DNA from: Nostoc sp. FACHB-892
GTDB lineage: Bacteria > Cyanobacteriota > Cyanobacteriia > Cyanobacteriales > Nostocaceae
Assembly: GCF_014698795.1 (NCBI RefSeq)
Contig: NZ_JACJTR010000003.1
Location: forward strand, 310,001 to 374,000
DNA: 64,000 nucleotides
Direction: 5' to 3'
Made by a program: the position numbers and the translations under genes. Positions 52,786 through 60,428 of the stretch are shown here, in pieces (position 1 is the stretch's first letter; each line of letters opens with the position of its first letter). The notes under the pieces are model-generated. The model searched no databases. It had not been told where the DNA came from and worked only from the letters and a program-made list of their open reading frames with translations.

Positions 52786-55356
52786 TCACGCGGGGCGAAT
52801 AAGTAAAGTTGAGATTAGCTCTCTGACGTGAACTGCGGAATCTTGTTGTAATGCTGATGCCACGATCGCTTCACTTTCAACTATACAAAACCTAGCGATC
52901 GCTTGCTTGACTCCAGCTATGGCTTGAGGGTTCACGCTCAATTCATCCAGCCCTAAACCTAATAAAATTGGTGTTGCTAAAGTATCTGCTGCCAGTTCTC
53001 CACATAATCCTACCGAAATCCCGGCAGTATGGGCAGCTTGAATCGTTTGCTGCACCATTCGCAATACGGCTGGATGTAGCGCATCAACTAAATTTGCTAC
53101 GCGGGGATTGGTGCGATCGCTAGCCATGACGTACTGACTCAGATCGTTAGTGCCTATACTAAAGAAGTCTACTTCAGCAGCTAACTGATCTGCGATCGCT
53201 ACTGCTGACGGAACCTCCACCATAATTCCTACTTTCATCGCTGCATCAAAGGAAATACCAGCTTGATTTAATTCAGCCTGCACTTCACCCAAAATTACCT
53301 TAGCTGCACGTACCTCAGTTACACTGGCAATCATCGGCAACATGATCTTAATTTGGTGTCCGACACTAGCTCTCAAAATTGCCCGTAACTGAGTTTTGAA
53401 TAAATCCAGATGATCTAAACAGAAACGAATTCCCCGCCAACCTAAGAAAGGGTTAGCTTCGGGAAACCCTACTCTCAGATAAGGAAGTGGCTTATCACCA
53501 CCCACATCTAAGGTACGAATAATTAGGGGACGATGATCTAAAACTTGGGCGATCGCCTGATACACTTCTAGTTGTTCTTCTTCTGTGGGGGCGCTTGTCC
53601 TATCCAGATAGAGAAACTCAGTCCGGAGTAGTCCTACACCTTCTGCACCGCTAGCCACCGCAACTTGCACATCATTTATACTACCAATATTGGCGAAGAC
53701 GCTAACTTGCCGACCATCACGAGTAATTGCTGGCTGGTGTGCTGTAGATCGTGCTTCTTGTTGGGCAGCTTGCCAAGCTGACTGCTTTGCTGCCAATAAA
53801 TCCAGGATATGTGATTCTGGTTCTACCCAAGCTCTGCCAGTTTCACCATCAAGTGCCATAAGTGTACCATCTGCCAAATGCAGCACCTGGGCATCCACTC
53901 CCAAAACTGCGGGAATACCCAACGTCCGGGCGATAATTGCACTGTGGGAAGTGGCACTACCAGAAGTTGTACAAATACCCAACACCTTTTTTGGATTTAA
54001 TCTTGCGGTATCCGAGGGAGTTAAATCAGTCGTCACCAAAATTGCAGGTTCCTCAAGATGTAGGTTAGCAGGGACATTTCCACCTAGTAATCGCAGCACT
54101 CTTTGCCCGACATCTACAACATCGTCAACTCGTTCTTGCAGATAAGAATCCTCAAGTGTGCGGTAAGAAGTCGCTACTTCATCGACTACGGCTTGCCAAG
54201 CTGCTTCAGCATTTATATGGTGTTCAAAAATTCGCTCTTTAGCCGCTTCCAACAGTACTGGATCTTCTAAAAATAGTAATTGGGCATCGAAGATAGCGGC
54301 TTCAGTATCACCAATTTGCAGAGATGCTTGGGAGAAAACTGCTTGGATTTCTTGTCGGACGATGTTAATTGCTGCCTGTAATCGTTGCCACTCTGCATCA
54401 GGATCATTTACGTGGTATTCCGTAATTGCAATGTGGGTAGGTTGATAATGAACAACAGGTGCGATCGCGACTCCAGCAGAAGCTGGAATTCCTGAAAGTT
54501 CGCCGTGACTTGCTGGTTTAACTTCATGGTGAAATGCTGGCGGAGAATTCAAGGCAACATTATCTTCACCCTCCGGGTTCGGCAGTCCCTCTTTGTTGGA
54601 ACAACAAGACCGGGCTGCCTCACCAAAATTATTTGTGAATAATGCCTGTAATGCGGACAGCGCTTCATCAGCATCAGAACCGATGGCAGTAATCAGCAAT
54701 TCGTGTCCTTGACGCACCCCTAAAGTTGTAACTTGGTTAATGCTGTCACCCCTGACTAGCTCAGTATTTCTGGTTAAATTCTGCACCAAAATTTGCGATT
54801 GAAACCGGGCTGCGGTTGTGACAAACTGCGCTGCGGGACGAGCGTGTAATCCTAAGCGATTGCTCACACTTAGCCGGATTTCTCGCGTTGGTGATTCTAT
54901 ATTAGTTGTTGGGGTGTTGTGACTGGCAAGTGACAAGGGCCTAGTAACTACACCCAATTGAGTTGCTTTTGCTAAGAGTGCGCCGCGTGCTTCTGCCATG
55001 ACTTGGTGAATATCTCTACCAGCCGCCGCAGCCACCACAGCAGCGATCGCGCCTTCTACTAAAGGTGCTTCACACAAATGCACTTTTTTTTGCTGTGTTT
55101 CTGGCAAAAACTCTATTGCCATTTCCGCACTTAGCAAAGCACTACCCAAATCCATTAACACCAAGACACCATTATCAGAGAAAACAGAAGCGATCGCTTC
55201 ATAAACCTGAATGGGATCAGTACCCAATGGCTTATCCGGATCTTCAATACCTGCTGCAACAGCAATGGGAACTTGGCCCTGAACCATTTGCGCGGCGAGT
55301 TCCCGCACACCCAGAGCTAGTTGTTTACTGTGAGAAACGATGACAATTCCGATCAC
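52786..55356 (-). CDS. dhaM: DhaM-HPr-Enzyme I multidomain phosphotransferase
   Basis: The 856-residue protein joins three PTS modules. The first is a DhaM/EIIA-Man-like domain (about 1-135, active His9 in VIVSHSKQLA). The second is HPr (about 160-245, His171 in NRLGLHARPAAQFV). The third is a complete Enzyme I (about 285-856, active His in SGSATSHSAIIART, PEP-binding SIGTNDLSQYVMASDR, catalytic Cys in VGLCGELAAD). It takes phosphate from PEP and passes it along itself, normally to the DhaL-bound ADP of the PEP-dependent dihydroxyacetone kinase. No dhaK or dhaL lies in the window. Translation starts at a GTG (55356). Cyanobacteria rarely have a sugar PTS, so a dedicated kinase-linked role is likely. 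Confidence 0.9.
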   Translation of the reverse strand: MIGIVIVSHSKQLALGVRELAAQMVQGQVPIAVAAGIEDPDKPLGTDPIQVYEAIASVFSDNGVLVLMDLGSALLSAEMAIEFLPETQQKKVHLCEAPLVEGAIAAVVAAAAGRDIHQVMAEARGALLAKATQLGVVTRPLSLASHNTPTTNIESPTREIRLSVSNRLGLHARPAAQFVTTAARFQSQILVQNLTRNTELVRGDSINQVTTLGVRQGHELLITAIGSDADEALSALQALFTNNFGEAARSCCSNKEGLPNPEGEDNVALNSPPAFHHEVKPASHGELSGIPASAGVAIAPVVHYQPTHIAITEYHVNDPDAEWQRLQAAINIVRQEIQAVFSQASLQIGDTEAAIFDAQLLFLEDPVLLEAAKERIFEHHINAEAAWQAVVDEVATSYRTLEDSYLQERVDDVVDVGQRVLRLLGGNVPANLHLEEPAILVTTDLTPSDTARLNPKKVLGICTTSGSATSHSAIIARTLGIPAVLGVDAQVLHLADGTLMALDGETGRAWVEPESHILDLLAAKQSAWQAAQQEARSTAHQPAITRDGRQVSVFANIGSINDVQVAVASGAEGVGLLRTEFLYLDRTSAPTEEEQLEVYQAIAQVLDHRPLIIRTLDVGGDKPLPYLRVGFPEANPFLGWRGIRFCLDHLDLFKTQLRAILRASVGHQIKIMLPMIASVTEVRAAKVILGEVQAELNQAGISFDAAMKVGIMVEVPSAVAIADQLAAEVDFFSIGTNDLSQYVMASDRTNPRVANLVDALHPAVLRMVQQTIQAAHTAGISVGLCGELAADTLATPILLGLGLDELSVNPQAIAGVKQAIARFCIVESEAIVASALQQDSAVHVRELISTLLIRPA

Positions 55357-55438
55357 TGCCGCACCGCCTAACTTGTTGAGAGGTTTGCGTTTAGCTAGTT
55401 ATCCATTTCATTTTCCCATTCCGCACCGCTAATTTTGA

Positions 55439-55708
55439 TTACAATTGCAACTGCCCGAAAATATTATGGTCTTCCAAGCTAGAAATCCGAATAAAATAGC
55501 CTTTTTTTACGGGAATACGTGGTATCCACTCATAAACTTCATCGCTAGCGGTACGGGAAGAAATGTTTTGGATAAGTTTGTTTCCATCGTACAACTTAAC
55601 CGAGACATCGCCGTTAAGATTACCCCGCCACAATATTAAATAAGGCTGATCCTTCTTTAAAAGTGCTTTACCAACTGGCTGACTGATCAAAATTTTTGGT
55701 GCAACCTA
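55439..55708 (-). pseudogene. Remnant of a Kre9/KNH-like Ig domain
   Basis: On the minus strand an uninterrupted stretch reads ILISQPVGKALLKKDQPYLI, then LWRGNLNGDVSVKLYDGNKL, then EWIPRIPVKKGYFIRI. This is the pattern of the small Kre9/KNH-type Ig-like domain that often ends longer secreted proteins. A TAG stands in frame directly upstream, and the only nearby start is a TTG (55690). I take it as the C-terminal remnant of a lost gene. A short expressed 83-residue protein is the alternative. Confidence 0.45.
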
Positions 55709-55849
55709 ATTTTTGCTTTTCTTACGGAATCCCAAATAATGGGTAGGTGTCGGAACGCAGCCTTTTGCGTTTAAATTTTCACCCTCAAATCGCCACGAAT
55801 TTACGCAAATTCGTACTTGGTAAACTTTTTTACTTGAGCTAGTAAACAG

Positions 55850-56101
55850 ATTTATAAGTTCATTGCAATGATTGCTGTAAATATTAAAGCGTTTCTTATA
55901 AATGAAACAACATTAGCTGCAAACGTTAAAGCGTTTGCAACAACAGCTTATACATTTCTTGCAAACGCTTAATTTTTTCTTATAAATGAAAGAACATTTG
56001 TTGCAAATGTTTAAGCATTTGCTGCAACTGCTTATAGCTGACTTACAAATACTTAAGCCTTTCTTATACATCAAGCAACATTAGTTGCAAACGTTTAAAT
56101 T
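55850..56101. repeat. 42-bp tandem repeat array, six units
   Basis: Units begin at about 55850, then 55892, 55934, 55976, 56018 and 56060, an exact 42-base period after the first (41-base) unit. Odd and even units form two subtypes, one starting TTTCTTATAAATGAAA, the other TTTGC(A/T)(A/G)CAAC. Two copies carry GCAAACG/CGTTTGC and GCAAATG/CATTTGC stems. In one frame the first three units encode 14-residue repeats, but later units have TAA stops. The array explains much of the 55709-56489 gap. Confidence 0.8.
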
Positions 56102-56267
56102 TTGACAACTAGGGTTTAAATAAGAGCGATGTCTACAACGGGGAACGCCTACGCAGTTTGGTTAGTAAGTAAATTGGCATAAATAATTGTCGTTTGGATA
56201 AGGCAATAGGCAATAGGTATAAGGGTTTTAGCTTAGTTCATCGAAAGCGACGGGAAACTCCATCCCC

Positions 56268-56291
56268 TCCCTACGGGACGCTACGCGAACG
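56268..56291. repeat. Dispersed repeat identical to 12447-12470
   Basis: TCCCTACGGGACGCTACGCG and the next four bases are an exact copy of the repeat after the cysteine hydrolase gene. Confidence 0.7.
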
Positions 56292-56359
56292 TGGGTAGAG
56301 AGGGATAGTCGCCCCGTTGCTTTCGGGCATAGGGCATTGGTAACTTCTTCCCCATGCCC

Positions 56360-56391
56360 AAAAACTCCATCCCTTTGTAGGTGGAGTTTTT
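56360..56391. terminator. Bidirectional terminator-like hairpin
   Basis: AAAAACTCCA and TGGAGTTTTT form a 10-bp stem with a 12-base loop. The A and T tracts would give a U-tract on either strand. It lies about 100 bases before the Eis-like gene and would shield it from upstream transcription. Confidence 0.55.
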
Positions 56392-56489
56392 CATTTTTCT
56401 TCATATAGTTTGAATTTATTGTGCCAACTTACTTAATTTGTGAAGCATAGAGACAACGCTTGCTGTAGCATAATTGTGGTTTTGTACTA

Positions 56490-57680
56490 ATGGTAAAAGA
56501 GATGACGGCTCAATTTGAATACAGCACTCTCAGCCATCCGCAGGATATTCAGCAGCTGATGTATATCCTTGAGCAGTGTTTTCTCAGCCCACTTAGTGCC
56601 GAGGAAGCTTACATCAACCAGATTGGCATCGAAAATTTTCGCATTATTCGGGGATTAGAGCAATTAGCAGGTGGGTTGGCAACTCTGGATATGGGTCAAT
56701 GGTGGGGTGGTGTGCGTGTACCAATGACAGGAATCGCCGCAGTAGGCATTGCTCCAGAGTATCGCGGTTCGGGAGCTGCGATCGCTCTCATGCAGCACAC
56801 TCTCAAAGAACTCTATGCAAAAGGTATACCGCTCTCGGCTCTTTATCCAGCAGTTCAAAGCTTGTATCGAAAAGTTGGGTATGAGCAGGGGGGTAGCTGG
56901 TGTAATTGGGAAGTTGCTACTAAAAGTATCCAAATGCGGGAGCAACCTCTACCTTTGCAACGAATAGTGAATATCAATCATGAAGTCTTTCATGAACTAT
57001 ATCAGCAGCAGGCGAGACAAACGCATGGATATTTAGATCGGCATCCCGCAATTTGGAAGCGCTTAATCCAGCCAGACGAGAAGGAAACATTTTACGCATA
57101 TTTTATTGGTAGCAAAGAAAAACCTCAAGGCTATATCCTCTTCAGCCAACATCCAGCAGAGGATGGCGCAATTCTGCGAATAAAGGATTGGGTAATTCTC
57201 ACAGCTGCGGCTGCACAATCATTCTGGTCTTTTCTTGCCAGTCATCGCTCCCAAATTGACAAAGTGCGATGGAGAAGTTCTGCAATTGATTCCTTGACAT
57301 TGCTGCTACCTGAGCAAACTGCCAAGCTTAAGAATACGATGCGTTGGATGCTGCGGATAGTAGATGTAGTCAAGGCGCTGGAGATGCGTGGTTATCCATC
57401 GGAAATTCAAGCTGAACTGCACTTAGAGATTCAAGATAATCTGCTAGATGCAAACAATGGTAGATTTATTCTTTCTGTCGCCAATGGACGCGGTGAAGTT
57501 ACAAAAGGTGGAAAAGGTGAGTTACAGCTAGATGTTCGAGAACTAGCACCACTATATACAAGTTTGTTCACACCTTACCATTTGCAAATAGCCGGAAAAC
57601 TGCATGGGACAGAAACAGCTATTTCAGCAGCTACGCAAATATTTACAGGTGCATCACCTTGGATGGCTGATTTCTTTTAA
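56490..57680 (+). CDS. Eis-like GNAT acetyltransferase with SCP2-like C-terminus
   Basis: The 396-residue protein has the three-part Eis plan. An N-terminal GNAT domain contains the acetyl-CoA motif VGIAPEYRGSGAAIALMQHT and SALYPAVQSLYRKVGYEQGG. A second, acyl-binding GNAT-like domain spans about 160-285, and a sterol-carrier-like C-terminal domain (about 290-396) ends in the family pattern TGASPWMADFF. The free C-terminal carboxylate is the general base in Eis enzymes and is kept here. Relatives acetylate aminoglycosides or other amines. The start at 56490 or at 56502 cannot be separated. Confidence 0.82.
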   Translation: MVKEMTAQFEYSTLSHPQDIQQLMYILEQCFLSPLSAEEAYINQIGIENFRIIRGLEQLAGGLATLDMGQWWGGVRVPMTGIAAVGIAPEYRGSGAAIALMQHTLKELYAKGIPLSALYPAVQSLYRKVGYEQGGSWCNWEVATKSIQMREQPLPLQRIVNINHEVFHELYQQQARQTHGYLDRHPAIWKRLIQPDEKETFYAYFIGSKEKPQGYILFSQHPAEDGAILRIKDWVILTAAAAQSFWSFLASHRSQIDKVRWRSSAIDSLTLLLPEQTAKLKNTMRWMLRIVDVVKALEMRGYPSEIQAELHLEIQDNLLDANNGRFILSVANGRGEVTKGGKGELQLDVRELAPLYTSLFTPYHLQIAGKLHGTETAISAATQIFTGASPWMADFF

Positions 57681-57915
57681 TGTGAGTTTGACGAACCTTT
57701 CTCTATGTTGAACTAAAGTTCAAGTCTGTTCTTCTTTTCCCTTAGGTGGAGGGTCAGTTTTAACAAATAGCTCACAACTTATCTGTATTTACCCTGTTCC
57801 CATTTAATTCGCTTTGTTAAATAACCTGTAATTTCGTATCAACTCTTTATCATCCAGTTTTAGTTGATACATACTGAAAGCAGTCCATGAATTCTTGATG
57901 AGTACAAGGATTTAT

Positions 57916-58152
57916 ATGATCAGCAAAATAATCAAAGCTCTAACAACTGACAAAGAAAAAAACCTGCAACCTCCAGTCGAAATGGAGGAACTATCAGACG
58001 GAGAAGCTATTAAGGTAGTAGGGGGTGGCGTCACGACGAAGACGATTCCTGTCACCCTACGAGACAAATTACTGTGTGAAATTTACAATTCATTTTACCA
58101 CCGACCACCTTTGGGGCGCGGGACGTGTGTTGGGTTGTTCACCCATACATAA
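57916..58152 (+). CDS. Candidate double-glycine leader peptide (bacteriocin/RiPP-type precursor)
   Basis: From the ATG at 57916, with AAGGA at good distance upstream, the product has 78 residues. Residues 1-37 look like a leader of the double-glycine type. The segment LSDGEAIKVVGG matches the L(-12) S(-11) E(-8) V(-4) GG pattern cut by PCAT-type ABC transporters. The remainder (about 41 residues, starting GVTTKTIPVTLRDKLLCEIY) is polar, with two Cys. No peptidase-transporter or modifying enzyme lies in the window. A strong terminator follows at 58318. The precursor might also be longer, with a frameshift: protein-like sequence continues in another frame at 58125-58343. Confidence 0.45.
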   Translation: MISKIIKALTTDKEKNLQPPVEMEELSDGEAIKVVGGGVTTKTIPVTLRDKLLCEIYNSFYHRPPLGRGTCVGLFTHT

Positions 58153-58343
58153 AGCTCACACCCGCAGATCAAACCTACAACCTCGATTTGCTAGAACAAA
58201 TTTCTGTACCACTTCTGCTAGTTCAGGGCTTTCCGATACCAGGCACTGCCCAATATTACAAATTGGCAATGATAGTTGACCAGGTGAGCATTTGCGCTTG
58301 CCCTTGTGAACCTTCTCCAGCCAGCAGCTTACTACCCCAGTAG
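58125..58343 (+). pseudogene. Protein-like frame downstream of the double-glycine peptide gene
   Basis: In a different frame the DNA encodes YIKLTPADQTYNLDLLEQIS then VPLLLVQGFPIPGTAQYYKL, which resembles the strand before the Asp in alpha/beta hydrolases. There is no good start, and the end lies inside the terminator. It may be a remnant of an older gene or the tail of a frameshifted one. Confidence 0.3.
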
Positions 58344-58361
58344 GACTTGCTGGCTGTTTTT
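58318..58361 (+). terminator. Rho-independent terminator
   Basis: CAGCCAGCA pairs perfectly with TGCTGGCTG (9 bp, 21-base loop), followed directly by TTTTTAG. It would end a transcript carrying the double-glycine peptide gene at 57916. Confidence 0.75.
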
Positions 58362-58953
58362 AGTTTTGGTTTATACCTTTGGCAAAACCCGCGATACTTT
58401 TTAGCACATTCATCTAATGTTTTACCTTGACAAGGGGAGGATTAGGGTGGGGTAAAACCCTGGTTAATTAGCTATTTCAGACTTGTGTATACACCGTAGC
58501 CTTGACAAGGCGAGAGTTAGGGTAGACGCGGATGGTGATGGTAAGCCAGAGAACTGAATATCACATCATTATAAGGAGGGTTTCACGTTAAGTTGGCACG
58601 TATGGGCAATGCCGCCCCTACGGGAAATATATATATGTATTAGGGTTTTAGTGAATGGGTTTTACTTTCTCTCTCCATAAAACATAAATTGGAAACATAA
58701 TTAATCCTTCGCTCGTCCTTCCGCTAGATTAACAATTTCTGTTGTTGTCAAATCACACCACAAATAAAACTGTCAGCAATTTACTTTAAATAAGTAATAA
58801 TGATTTATTATGCTTATCTAATCCCAAATATCATCCCCAAAAATAACTCAACGGGATTTGTGACTTTTTCTCCGGAAGTTCAGTATAATCATCAGAAAAT
58901 AATCTAAGTAAAGCTGATTAGTCGCTCCATACTTGCACACCCACAATCACAAC
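58362..58953. other. Repeat-rich intergenic region
   Basis: This gap contains two CCTTGACAAGG(G/C)GAG copies (about 58430 and 58500). Between them lies GTGTATACACCGTAGCC, an end of the same kind as the nested element at 24212-24376. A GGGCAATGCCGCCCC palindrome lies near 58605. I see no gene. Confidence 0.4.
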
Positions 58954-60243
58954 ATGAAATCACATCTACTAGCGATTGGCTTAAGCAGTTTGCTTCTAGT
59001 TGCAGGCCAAGCTAAAGCCTCACGATTACAGTCTTGGTACTTTGACTCTAAGCAAAACCAATTACACCTAACTACAATTTCTGGAATCCAACCAAAAGCC
59101 TTTTTATTAGAGAATCCTAATCGATTGATAATTGACTTACCTGGAACTAGTTTTAATTCAGATACTGTCAAAAAATCTTTTGGTAATGCGATTAAAGAAA
59201 TTCGCATCGGAAAACCGGACAGTAAAACAACTCGTTTTGTCGTAGAATTAGCTCCAGGTTATCATATCGCTTCCCGTAATATATCCATCAAGGGAGATTC
59301 TCGTTCCCATTGGATTGTAAAATTTAACTCATTTGACCGCCAAAATAATAAGACTTCGGGGGATAATCGAGAAAATATTGCTATCAATTCCACAGATGCT
59401 TCAACATTTGCGGGAGTTGTCAATCTTGGTCAAGAAATGAAGGGTATCAGTTCTCAAATTCGCGCATTGTTAGCAACTTATAAATCATTAAACCCAGGAA
59501 TATTTGTTTTAGATTTAGCTACAGGTAACTATATAGATATTAATGGCGAAAAAAGATTTGCTGCTGCCAGTACAATTAAATTTCCCTTGTTAGTGGCTCT
59601 TTTCCAAGAAATAGACGCTGGTAGAATTAAACTAACAGATAAATTAGTGATGCGGCGCGATTTAAGGGTTGGTGAAGCCGGAACTATGAAATACAAACCC
59701 ATCGGCACTAAATTTAGCGTCCTCCAAACTGCTACCTTGATGATGACCATTAGCGATAATACGGCAACAAATATGGTTCTTGATCGCTTGGGTGGTGCAG
59801 CAAGAGTTAATCAACGTTTCCGTGGCTGGGGATTGCAAAATACAGCAATTAAGAATTTACTTCCAGACATTCCTGGCAAAAATACAACCAGTTCTAAAGA
59901 TTTGGTCAGATTGGCAGCGTTAGTTTCTAATAAACGTTTGTTATCCCCAAACAGCCGCAATCAAGTTTTAGGTATCATGCGGCGTGTCAAAACCAATACT
60001 TTGCTACCAGCTGGTATTGGCAAAGGAGCTACCATCGCTCACAAAACTGGTACATTGAGATTTATTATTGGTGATGCGGGTATTATTCAAATGCCCAACG
60101 GGAAAAGCTATTTAGCAGGTGTTTTGGTGCAAAGACCAAACCACGATCGCAGAGCTGGAGATTTTGTCCGTGAAGTTTCTCGCAGAGTCTACAATTACCT
60201 CAACCAAACCACAGTTAGTAATATAGAACCGAGTACTCGTTAA
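58954..60243 (+). CDS. AMIN domain plus class A beta-lactamase-fold serine hydrolase
   Basis: From the ATG at 58954 the protein has 429 residues. The signal peptide ends near AKA-S. An AMIN domain (about 25-115, LQSWYFDSKQNQLHLTTISG) would localise the protein at peptidoglycan. The C-terminal hydrolase (about 170-420) has the three catalytic motifs in order: STIK (AAASTIKFPLL), SDN (TISDNTATNMV) and KTG (AHKTGTLRF). A glutamate corresponding to the omega-loop Glu is not clear, so it may be a D,D-peptidase-like or weak beta-lactamase enzyme. It acts outside the plasma membrane. It is monocistronic, with the promoter in the preceding gap. Confidence 0.88.
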   Translation: MKSHLLAIGLSSLLLVAGQAKASRLQSWYFDSKQNQLHLTTISGIQPKAFLLENPNRLIIDLPGTSFNSDTVKKSFGNAIKEIRIGKPDSKTTRFVVELAPGYHIASRNISIKGDSRSHWIVKFNSFDRQNNKTSGDNRENIAINSTDASTFAGVVNLGQEMKGISSQIRALLATYKSLNPGIFVLDLATGNYIDINGEKRFAAASTIKFPLLVALFQEIDAGRIKLTDKLVMRRDLRVGEAGTMKYKPIGTKFSVLQTATLMMTISDNTATNMVLDRLGGAARVNQRFRGWGLQNTAIKNLLPDIPGKNTTSSKDLVRLAALVSNKRLLSPNSRNQVLGIMRRVKTNTLLPAGIGKGATIAHKTGTLRFIIGDAGIIQMPNGKSYLAGVLVQRPNHDRRAGDFVREVSRRVYNYLNQTTVSNIEPSTR

Positions 60244-60262
60244 ATTGCTCATAATTACCTTA

Positions 60263-60300
60263 TATATAGGGGCGTACAGCTAGCTGTATGCCTCTATATA
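60263..60300. repeat. 19-bp-arm palindrome
   Basis: TATATAGGGGCGTACAGCT pairs with AGCTGTATGCCTCTATATA, with two G-T pairs, immediately after the serine hydrolase gene. It is of the same kind as the core of the element at 46183-46285 and may act as a transcription stop. Confidence 0.65.
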
Positions 60301-60312
60301 TCTATCCGTATC

Positions 60313-60407
60313 ATACCAATTCACAAAAATCCTGATACATACAGATTTCTCGTAAGGGCATGGCATTGCCATGCCCCTACCAGCGTATTTTTAAAGTGAA
60401 ATGGTAT
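60313..60407. mobile_element. 95-bp palindromic MITE-like element
   Basis: ATACCAATTCAC (60313-60324) and GTGAAATGGTAT (60396-60407) are inverted repeats with 11 of 12 matches. A 10-1-10 palindrome (GGGCATGGCA-T-TGCCATGCCC) lies at 60356-60376. There is no gene inside. It lies between two convergent genes. Confidence 0.65.
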
Positions 60408-60428
60408 CAGGTATTTCGAGAAGTGGAA

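Noticed and set aside
55850..56101. CRISPR-like or protein-coding repeat
   Set aside because: There are no spacers, and TAA codons recur in the only protein-like frame.
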